A DNA stretch of 41,409 bases from Flavobacteriales bacterium (GTDB taxonomy: Bacteria; Bacteroidota; Bacteroidia; Flavobacteriales_G; Salibacteraceae). The position numbers and the translations under genes are program-made. Below, piece after piece: positions 25,736 through 34,427 of the stretch. The notes under the pieces are model-generated. The model was given only the letters and a program-made list of their open reading frames with translations, was not told the origin of the DNA and ran no database searches. The stretch lies in the NCBI GenBank assembly GCA_003499525.1, contig DNTB01000045.1, positions 1 through 41,409 of the forward strand. Reading direction: 5' to 3'. Positions within the stretch are counted from its first letter, which is position 1. Each line of letters begins with the position of its first letter.

Positions 25736-26572
25736 TTGAGTGTTCGGTCTGGCACCAATTTTATCGGCAAGTTAATTTCTTACCATCCTGATTTTGAAAC
25801 ACTTCCACCTGGAATGACCAAAGCTGAGTTCGCATTTTTTCGAGGAAAAAAGGAAAATGAACTTATAAGTTTCTTTGAGAATTTTAAACACTACTCTTTC
25901 GCTGATTTTAAAACCAGCAATGAAGATTTTAAGAAAGAGTTTTCCAAATGGTTTCTTGACTTCCTTTTGAGCCGACATGAGGTCCAAAAACCTTATATCT
26001 TCATCAAAGAACCACATATTCAGGTCGAGCATTTTTTTGAATGGTTTCCTGATAAGAAGGTAATAATGATTATCCGTGATGGCCGTGATCAGGTGAGCTC
26101 GTTTGCTCGGGCTTCAAATTTTCATAAGAAAAGCTATGGACTGTCTAAAATCGCTAGGATGACACTAAAATACTACTCAGGCTATTCTTTTTATCAAGGG
26201 TGCCATTATTTCAAAAAGAACGCACGCCAGTTCATAAAGAATACCCGCAAGTGGTCAGATGAAAAATATCTAGTAATACGCTTTGAACACCTCGAAAACC
26301 AAACTGCTGAGGAAATAAAAAGAGTTTTTCATTTTTGGGGAGTGGAGATTGACGAAAATACCATTCATGCAATGGAGAATTGCGAGATCATTGGCTCATC
26401 ATTCACTCCAAAATCTGAGTATAGGAATCGGTGGAAGCCCCGTCAGAAGTCGCATAGTTTTCAACCTGTTGGGCGATGGAAGAATTGGAATGTTTTAAAA
26501 AAAATCACCTTCAAGTTGATTGCTGGAAAAGAGCTTATTCTGTTGGGGTATGAAAAGGATAACTCCTGGTAG
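25736..26572 (+). CDS. Sulfotransferase, N-terminal strand cut by in-frame stop
   Basis: From TTG 25736 the protein has 278 residues. The PAPS loop is SVRSGTNFIGKLI (2-14) and the 3'-phosphate motif is KVIMIIRDGRDQVSSFARA. FQPVGRWKNW near the C terminus is typical of sulfotransferases. The first beta strand that should precede the loop is missing from this start. It is encoded in the same frame directly upstream: ATG 25706 reads MVKDVFFC, then TAA 25730-25732, then GLSVRSGTNF. A single change (for example TAT/TAC to TAA) therefore truncates the gene. Translation from TTG 25736 would lack strand 1 and probably give a weak or inactive enzyme. Confidence 0.75.
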   Translation: MSVRSGTNFIGKLISYHPDFETLPPGMTKAEFAFFRGKKENELISFFENFKHYSFADFKTSNEDFKKEFSKWFLDFLLSRHEVQKPYIFIKEPHIQVEHFFEWFPDKKVIMIIRDGRDQVSSFARASNFHKKSYGLSKIARMTLKYYSGYSFYQGCHYFKKNARQFIKNTRKWSDEKYLVIRFEHLENQTAEEIKRVFHFWGVEIDENTIHAMENCEIIGSSFTPKSEYRNRWKPRQKSHSFQPVGRWKNWNVLKKITFKLIAGKELILLGYEKDNSW

Positions 26573-26586
26573 GAAATCAAGCGAGC

Positions 26587-27948
26587 ATGAAAGGTGAAGA
26601 ACTCGACAAATTATTATCCATTACATCGTACAAACCAATTTTTGATTTCCTGAAATATGTAAAACCCGTATGGTACAATAACATTCCCGCCAAAAGCCCC
26701 ATTTGGATAAGTGATGTTCACAAGAAATACTTGAATAATCAAATCTACCGTACCGAGCTGGCGCGGTTTGCTGATAGCAGGTATCAAGCCTGGACAAAGG
26801 GTGAGATTCCGGTTAAAGATGCCAAGATAGCTGATCAGGAAACCGTAATGAATATCTACGATAATTATGTTTTTCTAAGAAGATACTTCAGTAAAGTATG
26901 GGTTTATTATGCGCTGATAATCAGAATTTTATCTCTTAAAAACCCAATAAAGGAGGTCAAAGCTTTTGTTAAGAGCAGAAATCAAAAACGATATCCCATT
27001 CACAAAGAATTGGTTTCTAAAAGCCCTGAATTGATTACTGACAACCTTCCACGGGTTTCTGTAATTATCCCAACACTTAATCGATATGAATACCTCAAAG
27101 ACGTATTGGATGATCTCAAAGCACAAGATTATCCTGATTTCGAAGTTATTGTGATCGACCAGAGCGATCCTTTTATTCCTTCATTCTATTCAGGATACGG
27201 GATGAATATCACGGTAGAACATCAGGAAGAGAGGGCCTTATGGAAAGCACGAAATCGAGCTATTACGCTCGCATCTGGAGAATATGTTTTGCTGTTTGAT
27301 GACGATTCCAGGATAGAAAAAGATTGGATCAAATGGCATGTAACATGTGTCCAACACTTCAATGCAGAGATTTCATCGGGCGTTTCTTTCTCGAAAGTTG
27401 GCGATAGGATTCCTGAGACTTACAAATATTTTAAACTATCTGATCAGTTGGACACGGGAAACGTTCTAATTAAGAAGTCAGTATTTCTGAAAACGGGGCT
27501 GTTTGATTTACAGTTTGAAAAACAAAGGATGGGAGATGGGGAGTTTGGTTTGCGTTGTCATCTACTCGGTATTCGCAATATTTCGAACCCCAGGGCATCG
27601 AGGTTGCACCTTAAAGTTGGCCAGGGTGGGTTACGACAAATGGGAAGCTGGGATGCTTACAGAACAAAAAAATGGTTAGGACCCCGACCTGTTCCAAGCG
27701 TATTATATTTCTTTAGGCGATACTTCGGCGTAGAAGCAACTATTTATCATGTGCTGGTTCATCTTCCTGCGTCTTACATACCATACCGTTTCAAATCGAA
27801 CCGCTATTTAATGCTAACTCCACTGCTGTTGTTCCCATTCTTATTTCCTCTAATGGTATTTTCATTTTATCAATCGTGGAAGCATGCTACTCGGAAAATA
27901 GATGAGGGTCCAAATATTGATCAACTAATAAAAACCGAAAATGCCTGA
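26587..27948 (+). CDS. Glycosyltransferase family 2 with N-terminal extension and C-terminal membrane segment
   Basis: 453 residues. The GT-A core starts near 155 with PRVSVIIPTLNRYEYLKDVL, then VIVIDQSDP (187-194), WKARNRAITLASGEYVLLFD (219-238) and the DXD site FDDDS (237-241). A later KQRMGDGEFGLRCH is the acceptor-side ED/GD motif. About 150 residues precede the GT domain and have no recognised fold. A hydrophobic segment near 415-430 (LMLTPLLLFPFLFPLMVFSF) probably anchors the protein in the inner membrane. Donor unknown. The stop overlaps the deacetylase start by 8 bases. Confidence 0.85.
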   Translation: MKGEELDKLLSITSYKPIFDFLKYVKPVWYNNIPAKSPIWISDVHKKYLNNQIYRTELARFADSRYQAWTKGEIPVKDAKIADQETVMNIYDNYVFLRRYFSKVWVYYALIIRILSLKNPIKEVKAFVKSRNQKRYPIHKELVSKSPELITDNLPRVSVIIPTLNRYEYLKDVLDDLKAQDYPDFEVIVIDQSDPFIPSFYSGYGMNITVEHQEERALWKARNRAITLASGEYVLLFDDDSRIEKDWIKWHVTCVQHFNAEISSGVSFSKVGDRIPETYKYFKLSDQLDTGNVLIKKSVFLKTGLFDLQFEKQRMGDGEFGLRCHLLGIRNISNPRASRLHLKVGQGGLRQMGSWDAYRTKKWLGPRPVPSVLYFFRRYFGVEATIYHVLVHLPASYIPYRFKSNRYLMLTPLLLFPFLFPLMVFSFYQSWKHATRKIDEGPNIDQLIKTENA

Positions 27949-28807
27949 TAAACAGAGCATAACAGTTAGTATAGTTTGGGATTTTGACGGGCCAATTGGT
28001 CAAATCAATAGTTCTTACCCGTATAATTTCAAGAAAGAAAACTTTGAAACGGAACTCAGAAATGTGGAGAGGCTTCTCGAAATAGCGGAATCCAGAAGTT
28101 TAAAATTTGTTTTTGCCGCTACCGGCTTTTCAGCAGAGGAAGGAATATCTCCAGTAAATTTTCCTGATCTGATAAGAGAAATGGCCACTAAAGGTCATGA
28201 AATTGCTTCTCACTCATGGAAACACGAATGGTTTCCGCATTTGAGAGAGGATCAAATTAGGAAATCACTTAAACGGAGCAAACTCATTCTGGATAAAGCT
28301 TCTGGATTTGAAGATGCTGTTAAAGGGTTCGTTCCTCCTTTTTCTAGGCCTATGACCTGGCTTAAGAAGGGAGCTTTTAGTTGGGGTGACCGCTCAGCTT
28401 TCCCACTATATCGGGGATGTGACATACAATCCTTAACAAGAATAGCCTCAAGCTCGAACTACAGATGGATGCGCATTTCATACAATCCTTTCTGGTATCA
28501 AATTCGACGTAAAAAAAGAGATCGACTTTCCATGAAACCAGAATTTGTAAATGGTGTTTTGTTGTTGCCTCAGGATTATATGGGATTCGATAAGAACGCC
28601 CTGGAGACAGTAAAAAGGGGAATTGATTTGAACAGAGATATTGTTATTTCAGGTCATCCAATGGCGCTCTCGCTATCTAAGAATGAGGCGTGGAAGTACT
28701 TCATCCCTTTTATGGATAAACTACTCCAATTTCGGGATCAAAACCAAGTAAAAATAGATACAATAGAAAACCGATTGCATGGATATAAGAATAGTGCAAT
28801 ACAGTAA
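27941..28807 (+). CDS. Polysaccharide deacetylase-like protein (CE4/NodB fold)
   Basis: 288 residues. The metal-dependent deacetylase motifs are recognisable: WDFDGPIG with Asp14/Asp16 in place of the usual TFDDG, and HEIASHSWKH with the metal ligands His91 and His95. FVPPFSRP supplies the later Arg/Pro motif and DIVISGHPMALS the final His. It would remove an N- or O-acetyl group from a sugar. No signal peptide is seen, so it is probably cytoplasmic and may act on a lipid-linked intermediate or nucleotide sugar. It overlaps its neighbours by 8 and 29 bases. Confidence 0.8.
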   Translation: MPDKQSITVSIVWDFDGPIGQINSSYPYNFKKENFETELRNVERLLEIAESRSLKFVFAATGFSAEEGISPVNFPDLIREMATKGHEIASHSWKHEWFPHLREDQIRKSLKRSKLILDKASGFEDAVKGFVPPFSRPMTWLKKGAFSWGDRSAFPLYRGCDIQSLTRIASSSNYRWMRISYNPFWYQIRRKKRDRLSMKPEFVNGVLLLPQDYMGFDKNALETVKRGIDLNRDIVISGHPMALSLSKNEAWKYFIPFMDKLLQFRDQNQVKIDTIENRLHGYKNSAIQ

Positions 28808-29765
28808 TTACTGGGCGCCCAAACATGAGCATTTTGTTCGTAAGCACTGGAATAAAGTGCGTCGACGGTCAGAAGAATATATCTATTGGAAATTTCGGGG
28901 TAAAGAGGGTCAGGACCTGAAAGGCTTCATTCTCGCAATCGATAAGAACGACAATGTAGTTGGCCAATTAGGGCTTGTCCCAGCTACTTTATGGTATGCC
29001 GGTCAAAAATTACAAGCGCAGTGGTTTTGCGACCTGATGTTTGACGTGGAACTAAGAGGAAAGGGATTGGCAAAAAAGCTGTACGATTACGCCTTTTCTT
29101 ATAACTGTGTGTCTCTAGGAAGCGACCCCAGCCCAGCTGCAAGATATTCAATGATTCGTTCAGGCTTTAGCGAAGTAGATGCTGAACACCGGTTCATAAT
29201 CCCAGTGTCTCTAGGTAAAACCTTGGCGCTGAAGTTTCCTATTGCGAGAGTTTTTGCACCTATCCAGAATCCAGCGTTATCGCTTAAATCTTTAACAAAA
29301 TCAAAGGAGTTTTACTTTGAGAGTGGTGTGGAAGATCTGATGAAGATCAGAATGAACTCTAAGATGGGGTCAGCTCAAGCTCGTATCCTTCATGATCATG
29401 CATTCATGTCATGGAGATATCAACCCTTTGAGAATTGGTATAGACCACCTCAAATATTCATTGGAGTCGACAAGAAAAGCTATTTCACCGTCAGATTGGT
29501 TTCCGGCCAACTGGTTGTCTGCGAATATTCCTTCGATGCCCCCGAAATGAGTAAGGTGGCCATTTTGAAAATTTACTCCTTAGCACTGTCATTCAAGGCT
29601 TTTGCTATACAAATACTCGCAGATTCTGCCAGACCGTCTTTCTTAAGCGGTTCTATGGCAATACGACGCAAAGAAAGAACCAGAATACTTTATAAAGATT
29701 TGCCTAACAATTCACATTTAGATTCTTTTCACTATACGCGGATTGATTCAGATGAAGGCATCTAA
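28779..29765 (+). CDS. GNAT-family acyltransferase (two-part)
   Basis: 328 residues. Residues about 10-150 form a GNAT domain: YIYWKFRGKEG near 35, FILAIDKNDNVVGQLGLVPA, then the CoA loop DVELRGKGLAKKLYDYA (about 89-105). The C-terminal half (about 170-328) resembles a degenerate second GNAT-like domain, as in several acyltransferases found in polysaccharide clusters. It follows the deacetylase with a 29-base overlap, so the pair may replace an acetyl group by another acyl group on an amino sugar. That coupling is inferred only from gene order. Confidence 0.75.
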   Translation: MDIRIVQYSNYWAPKHEHFVRKHWNKVRRRSEEYIYWKFRGKEGQDLKGFILAIDKNDNVVGQLGLVPATLWYAGQKLQAQWFCDLMFDVELRGKGLAKKLYDYAFSYNCVSLGSDPSPAARYSMIRSGFSEVDAEHRFIIPVSLGKTLALKFPIARVFAPIQNPALSLKSLTKSKEFYFESGVEDLMKIRMNSKMGSAQARILHDHAFMSWRYQPFENWYRPPQIFIGVDKKSYFTVRLVSGQLVVCEYSFDAPEMSKVAILKIYSLALSFKAFAIQILADSARPSFLSGSMAIRRKERTRILYKDLPNNSHLDSFHYTRIDSDEGI

Positions 29766-30858
29766 TGATCACATGAAACGAAAACTGTTGATCATTTCGT
29801 CAGAATTCCCTCCAAACCCAGGTGGGATCGGGAATCATGCGTATAATGTTGCTTTTGCATTTTACAAGAAAGGGTATGATATCTCTGTACTCACGAATGA
29901 ACCTGACCATAAAGTTGATGGAGACTTTCCTGAACCTTTTCCGGTAGTTCGTATCAAAAGAGCAGGTTACCAAACATACTGGAATAGGTATGTAGCTGCC
30001 CGGAAAATGGTGAGAGGGACTCATGATATTCTGGCAACAGGCAAATTTTCTTTGTGGTTGGCCTATGTTTTAAAAATTGAACAACCAAAATTGACTGTAA
30101 CAGCAGTAGTTCACGGGACTGAACTGAATATTCCATCAATCTGGCAAAAGTCATTGACAGAACGAGCTTTGCAAAAAGCTGATCGCATTATAGCAGTTTC
30201 AGAGTTTACGAAGTCGTTGTTGTCTTCTTGGAACCGACTAAAATGCTTGGTTATACCCAATGGAATTGATCTTGATCAGTTTGATAATGATTATGAGGAG
30301 ATTGATTTGATGATGCAGGGAACACCCAAACTACTTACAGTAGGAAATGTTACTAGACGAAAAGGACAACATCAGGTCATTAGTGCACTACCGGAGATTC
30401 TCAAGGAATTTCCTAATACGGTGTACCACATCGTTGGGATTCCGACAGAAAGAGCTACGCTCGAGAATGAGATTGAAAGGCTCGGCCTGAAGGACAGAGT
30501 TATCTTTTATGGTCGTCTTTCAAAGGAGGAATTAAATCATGCTTATCGGCAATGTGATGTATTCGTAATGCTGAGTGAAAATCAGCCTAACGGCGATGTG
30601 GAGGGTTTTGGAATAGCCATTATTGAAGCAAATGCAATGGGTGTGCCTGCAATTGGATCTAAAGGGACTGGCATTGAGGAGGCAATTAATGGAGAAAACG
30701 GACTTCTCGCAGATAGCCATGACCCGAAAGATGTCACAGAAGCACTAAAAACAATCATGACTAATCGGGAGAAATTTCAAAAGAAGGCCCGGCAGTTCGC
30801 TGAGCAGCACAACTGGAACGAATTGATTGACAGATATGTAGCATTTATGATGAAATGA
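29743..30858 (+). CDS. Glycosyltransferase family 4 (GT-B)
   Basis: 371 residues from TTG 29743. ATG 29773 (MKRKLLIISSEFPPNPGGIG) is the more family-like start, placing the first strand and the glycine-rich acceptor loop at the N terminus. The donor domain has LLTVGNVTRRKGQHQVISAL, DRVIFYGRLSKEELNHAY, and EGFGIAIIEANAMGVPAIGS with the EX7E pair from residue 287. It is a retaining cytoplasmic transferase with unknown donor. It overlaps the preceding GNAT by 23 bases if TTG is used, and the next gene by four bases. Confidence 0.88.
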   Translation: MIQMKASNDHMKRKLLIISSEFPPNPGGIGNHAYNVAFAFYKKGYDISVLTNEPDHKVDGDFPEPFPVVRIKRAGYQTYWNRYVAARKMVRGTHDILATGKFSLWLAYVLKIEQPKLTVTAVVHGTELNIPSIWQKSLTERALQKADRIIAVSEFTKSLLSSWNRLKCLVIPNGIDLDQFDNDYEEIDLMMQGTPKLLTVGNVTRRKGQHQVISALPEILKEFPNTVYHIVGIPTERATLENEIERLGLKDRVIFYGRLSKEELNHAYRQCDVFVMLSENQPNGDVEGFGIAIIEANAMGVPAIGSKGTGIEEAINGENGLLADSHDPKDVTEALKTIMTNREKFQKKARQFAEQHNWNELIDRYVAFMMK

Positions 30859-31997
30859 CAAAACACCAATCTTTGCTTATTATTTCTCATACAGAACATT
30901 TTCTTAATGACCGTGGAATAATTTGCGGCTGGGGTTCCACAGTACGAGAAATTGATCATTTAGCTACAGTGTTTAAGGAGGTTCGCCACATCGGTTTTTT
31001 TTACAACTCTAAAGCTCCACAAAGTGCTTTAGAGTATGAAGCGGAAAATGTTACCTTCATTCCTGTACAAGCTGTTGGAGGAAAGCACCTGCTTGAAAAG
31101 GTCGAAATTTTGTTAACAGCTCCAAAAGTTCTGGCTCTGGTGAAGAGTGAAATAAAAAAAACAGAGGTATTTCATTTTAGAGCTCCAACCGGAATTGGCG
31201 TGTTTCTAATACCATACCTTTCGCTGTTCACCGCTTCCCCGGGTTGGTATAAATACGCAGGTTCATGGGTCCAAAAGAACATCCCTATATCTTATAGATT
31301 TCAACGATGGTTTTTAAACCACTCTCAGAAAAGACCTGTGACTATCAACGGCAAATGGCCAAACCAAAAGGCGCATACTAAAACATTTGAAAACCCATGC
31401 CTGACAGTTGAAGACCGAATAGAAGGATCAGTATGCATAAACGAAAAATGCTATACAGGTAGACTAGAGGCCATTTTTGTCGGTAGGTTAGAGCAAGCAA
31501 AAGGGGTTGATCAAATATTGAATTACTTGCGGTCAGAGAATGTAGGAATCGATGTAATGCATTTTGTAGGCGATGGGCCTGAAGCCGAACAGTTCAGGCT
31601 TGCGGCAAAAGAATGTAAAACTGACATAAAATTCTATGGTTTTTTGTCGAGGAATGAGGTGAAGATGCTCTATAAGAAAGCACATTTTCTCTTCCTGCCT
31701 TCTGAAACGGAGGGGTTTCCTAAGGTAATCGCCGAAGGGGCGAACTACGGATGCATCCCTATAGTCTCAGATATCTCATCGATAGGTCAATACGTTACTA
31801 AAGATGTTGGCTTTCTTTGGAATAAGACCAAAGAATCTTTTGGAGAGGTGGTGACAAAGTCAATACAACAAAAGAACCGCTTTGAGTTACTGGCTTTAAA
31901 TGCGCATAATTTAGCCGGAAGATTTACTTATGAGCGCTACATAGCTCAAGTTCAAAGGATGTTGGATGAACTGAATATAGTGAGAAAAGAAGGATGA
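30855..31997 (+). CDS. Glycosyltransferase family 4 (GT-B), divergent N terminus
   Basis: 380 residues. The C-terminal donor domain is clear: EAIFVGRLEQAKGVDQILNY (about 208-227), DIKFYGFLSRNEVKMLY, and ETEGFPKVIAEGANYGCIPI with the EX7E motif near 286. The N-terminal acceptor half (HTEHFLNDRGIICGWGSTVR) is diverged but follows the usual strand order. Substrate unknown. It starts 4 bases before the previous stop and overlaps the polymerase/ligase gene by 4 bases. Confidence 0.83.
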   Translation: MTKHQSLLIISHTEHFLNDRGIICGWGSTVREIDHLATVFKEVRHIGFFYNSKAPQSALEYEAENVTFIPVQAVGGKHLLEKVEILLTAPKVLALVKSEIKKTEVFHFRAPTGIGVFLIPYLSLFTASPGWYKYAGSWVQKNIPISYRFQRWFLNHSQKRPVTINGKWPNQKAHTKTFENPCLTVEDRIEGSVCINEKCYTGRLEAIFVGRLEQAKGVDQILNYLRSENVGIDVMHFVGDGPEAEQFRLAAKECKTDIKFYGFLSRNEVKMLYKKAHFLFLPSETEGFPKVIAEGANYGCIPIVSDISSIGQYVTKDVGFLWNKTKESFGEVVTKSIQQKNRFELLALNAHNLAGRFTYERYIAQVQRMLDELNIVRKEG

Positions 31998-33412
31998 CGT
32001 TAATTCAAAGAATAGCGCACTCTGAAAAGTACTTTGTTTGGATAGGCATATATGCAGCACTAGGCTTACTGAGCACGGAATTTTCTTTGGCTCCGGTTGT
32101 CGCATTCTATGTATTGTACGGGACGGCATTTTTAGACATTTTGTACAAAAGGTCAGTCAACGAGAGTCTTGATTTTATGATTGCTCAACTCATAAGTTGG
32201 GAAGTAATTGGTAGAATGTCGAACTCTTCTCCATGGTTACCCTGGGAGACTGGTAAATATGCACTGTTTATACTGCTTGTATTTGGATTGACTTTTAAAA
32301 GAGGAAAATCAAGTGTAATAGGCTCTTTAATTATACTTCTAAGCATACCAAGCATCTTCCTGATAGAAGGCGACCGAATATTTAAAGACTTGATATTCAA
32401 TTATTTAGGCATTGTCCTGGTTGGACTTTCGATTATGTACTTCTATCAGAGGCAATATACTTATCAGGATTTTAAGCGAATATGTAGAGTAATGATGTAT
32501 CCCATTATTAGCATTTTGGCTTTTATAACGATTAAAACTCCTGAATTTGAACAATTGCAATTTGAGTTAGGGGCAAATTTCCGCACTACAGGTGGATTTG
32601 GTTCCAATCAAGTCTCTACAATACTCGGATTGGGAATGCTTATTTTAGGCATGTTCCAGGTAAAACGAGACAACCTATTCGGAAACCGAGGCATTGACTT
32701 AATTCTTTTAGCTTACATAGCTTTTCGTGCTTTAATCAGCTTATCCAGAGGTGGTGTTTTTGGTGCCTTTGGAGCATTAGGGCTGGCGTTTCTCTTTTTC
32801 GGTATATCGAATAAACTAGATACGCTGGCTTATGGAAAAGAAGTCAGAAATCAAAAAGTGATCAGTCTATTTAAACTGGGGATGATAGGTATTGGACTGT
32901 TTATCGTGGTCAATGTTTTCACAGATAATATTCTCTATTTGCGCTATACGGGCGAAACTGAAGGGACCTTGGCAGGTGTGAAGGAAAAAGATGTAAATAC
33001 TATCACTACTGGTCGTTTAGATGTTCTCATATCAGACATTCAAATCTGGTCAGACAATTTGGTTTTTGGTGCTGGTGTTGGTAATTCCAAAAAAATACGC
33101 GGTGAAGAGAATCTTGCAGTCAATGCTCATGTTGAGTTTTCAAGGCTACTCTCTGAACATGGAATTTTTGGAGCACTCATAAATGTTATTCTCCTGACCT
33201 ACCCTTTTATTATAGTTAACCATAAAAGATTCCGTTACAATAAATTCATAGCTACGTCTTTTCTGATTCTGGCCTTGTTCACTTCCTTGCACTCAGCTAT
33301 GCGTACCATTGCAACTCCAATGCTTTATGGCCTTGCTTTAATCTTCGTAGTTCCGAATGAGGAAGAGGAACAAAATTCAGTATTGAAACCCGTTGAAAAG
33401 GAAGAAACTTAA
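31994..33412 (+). CDS. O-antigen ligase/polymerase (WaaL/Wzy-family) membrane protein
   Basis: 472 residues with about ten to twelve hydrophobic segments and a large loop between about 310 and 385. The conserved O-antigen-ligase element is NAHVEFSRLLSEHGIFGALI near 376-395, and GAGVGNS lies just before it. SRGGVFGAFGALGLAF (around 251) is the usual Arg-rich junction. It either polymerises lipid-linked repeats (Wzy) or ligates them to an acceptor (WaaL); sequence alone does not separate the two. It is the only candidate polymerase in the window, which favours Wzy, acting in the periplasmic leaflet. Confidence 0.82.
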   Translation: MTLIQRIAHSEKYFVWIGIYAALGLLSTEFSLAPVVAFYVLYGTAFLDILYKRSVNESLDFMIAQLISWEVIGRMSNSSPWLPWETGKYALFILLVFGLTFKRGKSSVIGSLIILLSIPSIFLIEGDRIFKDLIFNYLGIVLVGLSIMYFYQRQYTYQDFKRICRVMMYPIISILAFITIKTPEFEQLQFELGANFRTTGGFGSNQVSTILGLGMLILGMFQVKRDNLFGNRGIDLILLAYIAFRALISLSRGGVFGAFGALGLAFLFFGISNKLDTLAYGKEVRNQKVISLFKLGMIGIGLFIVVNVFTDNILYLRYTGETEGTLAGVKEKDVNTITTGRLDVLISDIQIWSDNLVFGAGVGNSKKIRGEENLAVNAHVEFSRLLSEHGIFGALINVILLTYPFIIVNHKRFRYNKFIATSFLILALFTSLHSAMRTIATPMLYGLALIFVVPNEEEEQNSVLKPVEKEET

Positions 33413-34427
33413 TATACTTTACCTGGGAAATGCCCTTTCAGGGTATGGCAGAACTCCAACGACTATTGAGAGGCTGGGTAAACTTCTTCAGAAAAAATAT
33501 GATGTCAAAACCTTTTCGTCGGCTAAACTAAAGCTGCTCCGGTTTTTTGATTGCCTTCTTGCTATTGTATGGCATCGGCGAACTTCAGATTTGATCCTGA
33601 TCGACACTTACAGCACGCAGTACTTTTGGCTTGCCTATTTTTCTGGCTTGCTGGCTTGTTGGCTTCATATACCCTATATCCCTATCTTGCATGGAGGTGC
33701 CCTTCCTCATCGTTTTTCTAAAAGTGAAAGACAAGTCACCCAGTTTTTGAATGGAGCCGCCGCAATTGTATCTCCTTCGAACTACCTTAAATCCTATTTT
33801 GATAGTCAGGGTTTTCAGGTGCAGACGATTCCAAACTTTATTGATATCCGTTTATACCCATACCTGGAACGAAAAAAGATTCAACCTAAACTATTGTATG
33901 TCAGATCATTACATCGAAAATATAACCCTAAATTGGCAGTTTCAGTGCTGTCGGTTCTGATCATGAAGTATCCCGATGCAGAGCTTTGTATGGTAGGTCC
34001 TGACAAGGATGGTAGTCTTGAAGAATGCAAGAGATTCGCCGGTGAACTCGGGGTAATGGAGAATATAACCTTTACGGGAATACTCGGTTTGAAAGAGTGG
34101 ACGGATTTGGCCCAGCAATATGATATTTTTATCAATACGACAAATGTTGATAACACTCCTGTTAGTGTAATCGAAGCTATGGCCCTTGGAATACCGATCG
34201 TTAGCACGAATGTTGATGGAATTCCATTTTTATTGGATCACGGAGATAATGCCCTGCTCGTTCCACCGAACGATGAAACGGAATTCGCAAATGCAGTTTT
34301 TCAGTTACTGGAATATCCGGAAAAAGCACTGCAGCTGGCAACCAAAGCAAGAACCAAAGCTGAATCTTTTCGCAAGGAAACAGTTTTGAGCAATTGGGAA
34401 GAACTCGTTGAAGATACCCTAAAGTGA
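33393..34427 (+). CDS. Glycosyltransferase family 4 (GT-B)
   Basis: 344 residues from TTG 33393, inside the end of the polymerase gene (20-base overlap). The N terminus LNILYLGNALSGYGRTPTTIE is a first strand plus acceptor loop. ILHGGALPHRFSK is followed by the linker segment, and the donor domain has KLLYVRSLHRKYNPKLAVSV, ENITFTGILGLKEW and NTPVSVIEAMALGIPIVSTN with the EX7E-type motif near 260. It is somewhat shorter than the other GT4 enzymes here. Donor unknown. Confidence 0.85.
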   Translation: MKRKKLNILYLGNALSGYGRTPTTIERLGKLLQKKYDVKTFSSAKLKLLRFFDCLLAIVWHRRTSDLILIDTYSTQYFWLAYFSGLLACWLHIPYIPILHGGALPHRFSKSERQVTQFLNGAAAIVSPSNYLKSYFDSQGFQVQTIPNFIDIRLYPYLERKKIQPKLLYVRSLHRKYNPKLAVSVLSVLIMKYPDAELCMVGPDKDGSLEECKRFAGELGVMENITFTGILGLKEWTDLAQQYDIFINTTNVDNTPVSVIEAMALGIPIVSTNVDGIPFLLDHGDNALLVPPNDETEFANAVFQLLEYPEKALQLATKARTKAESFRKETVLSNWEELVEDTLK

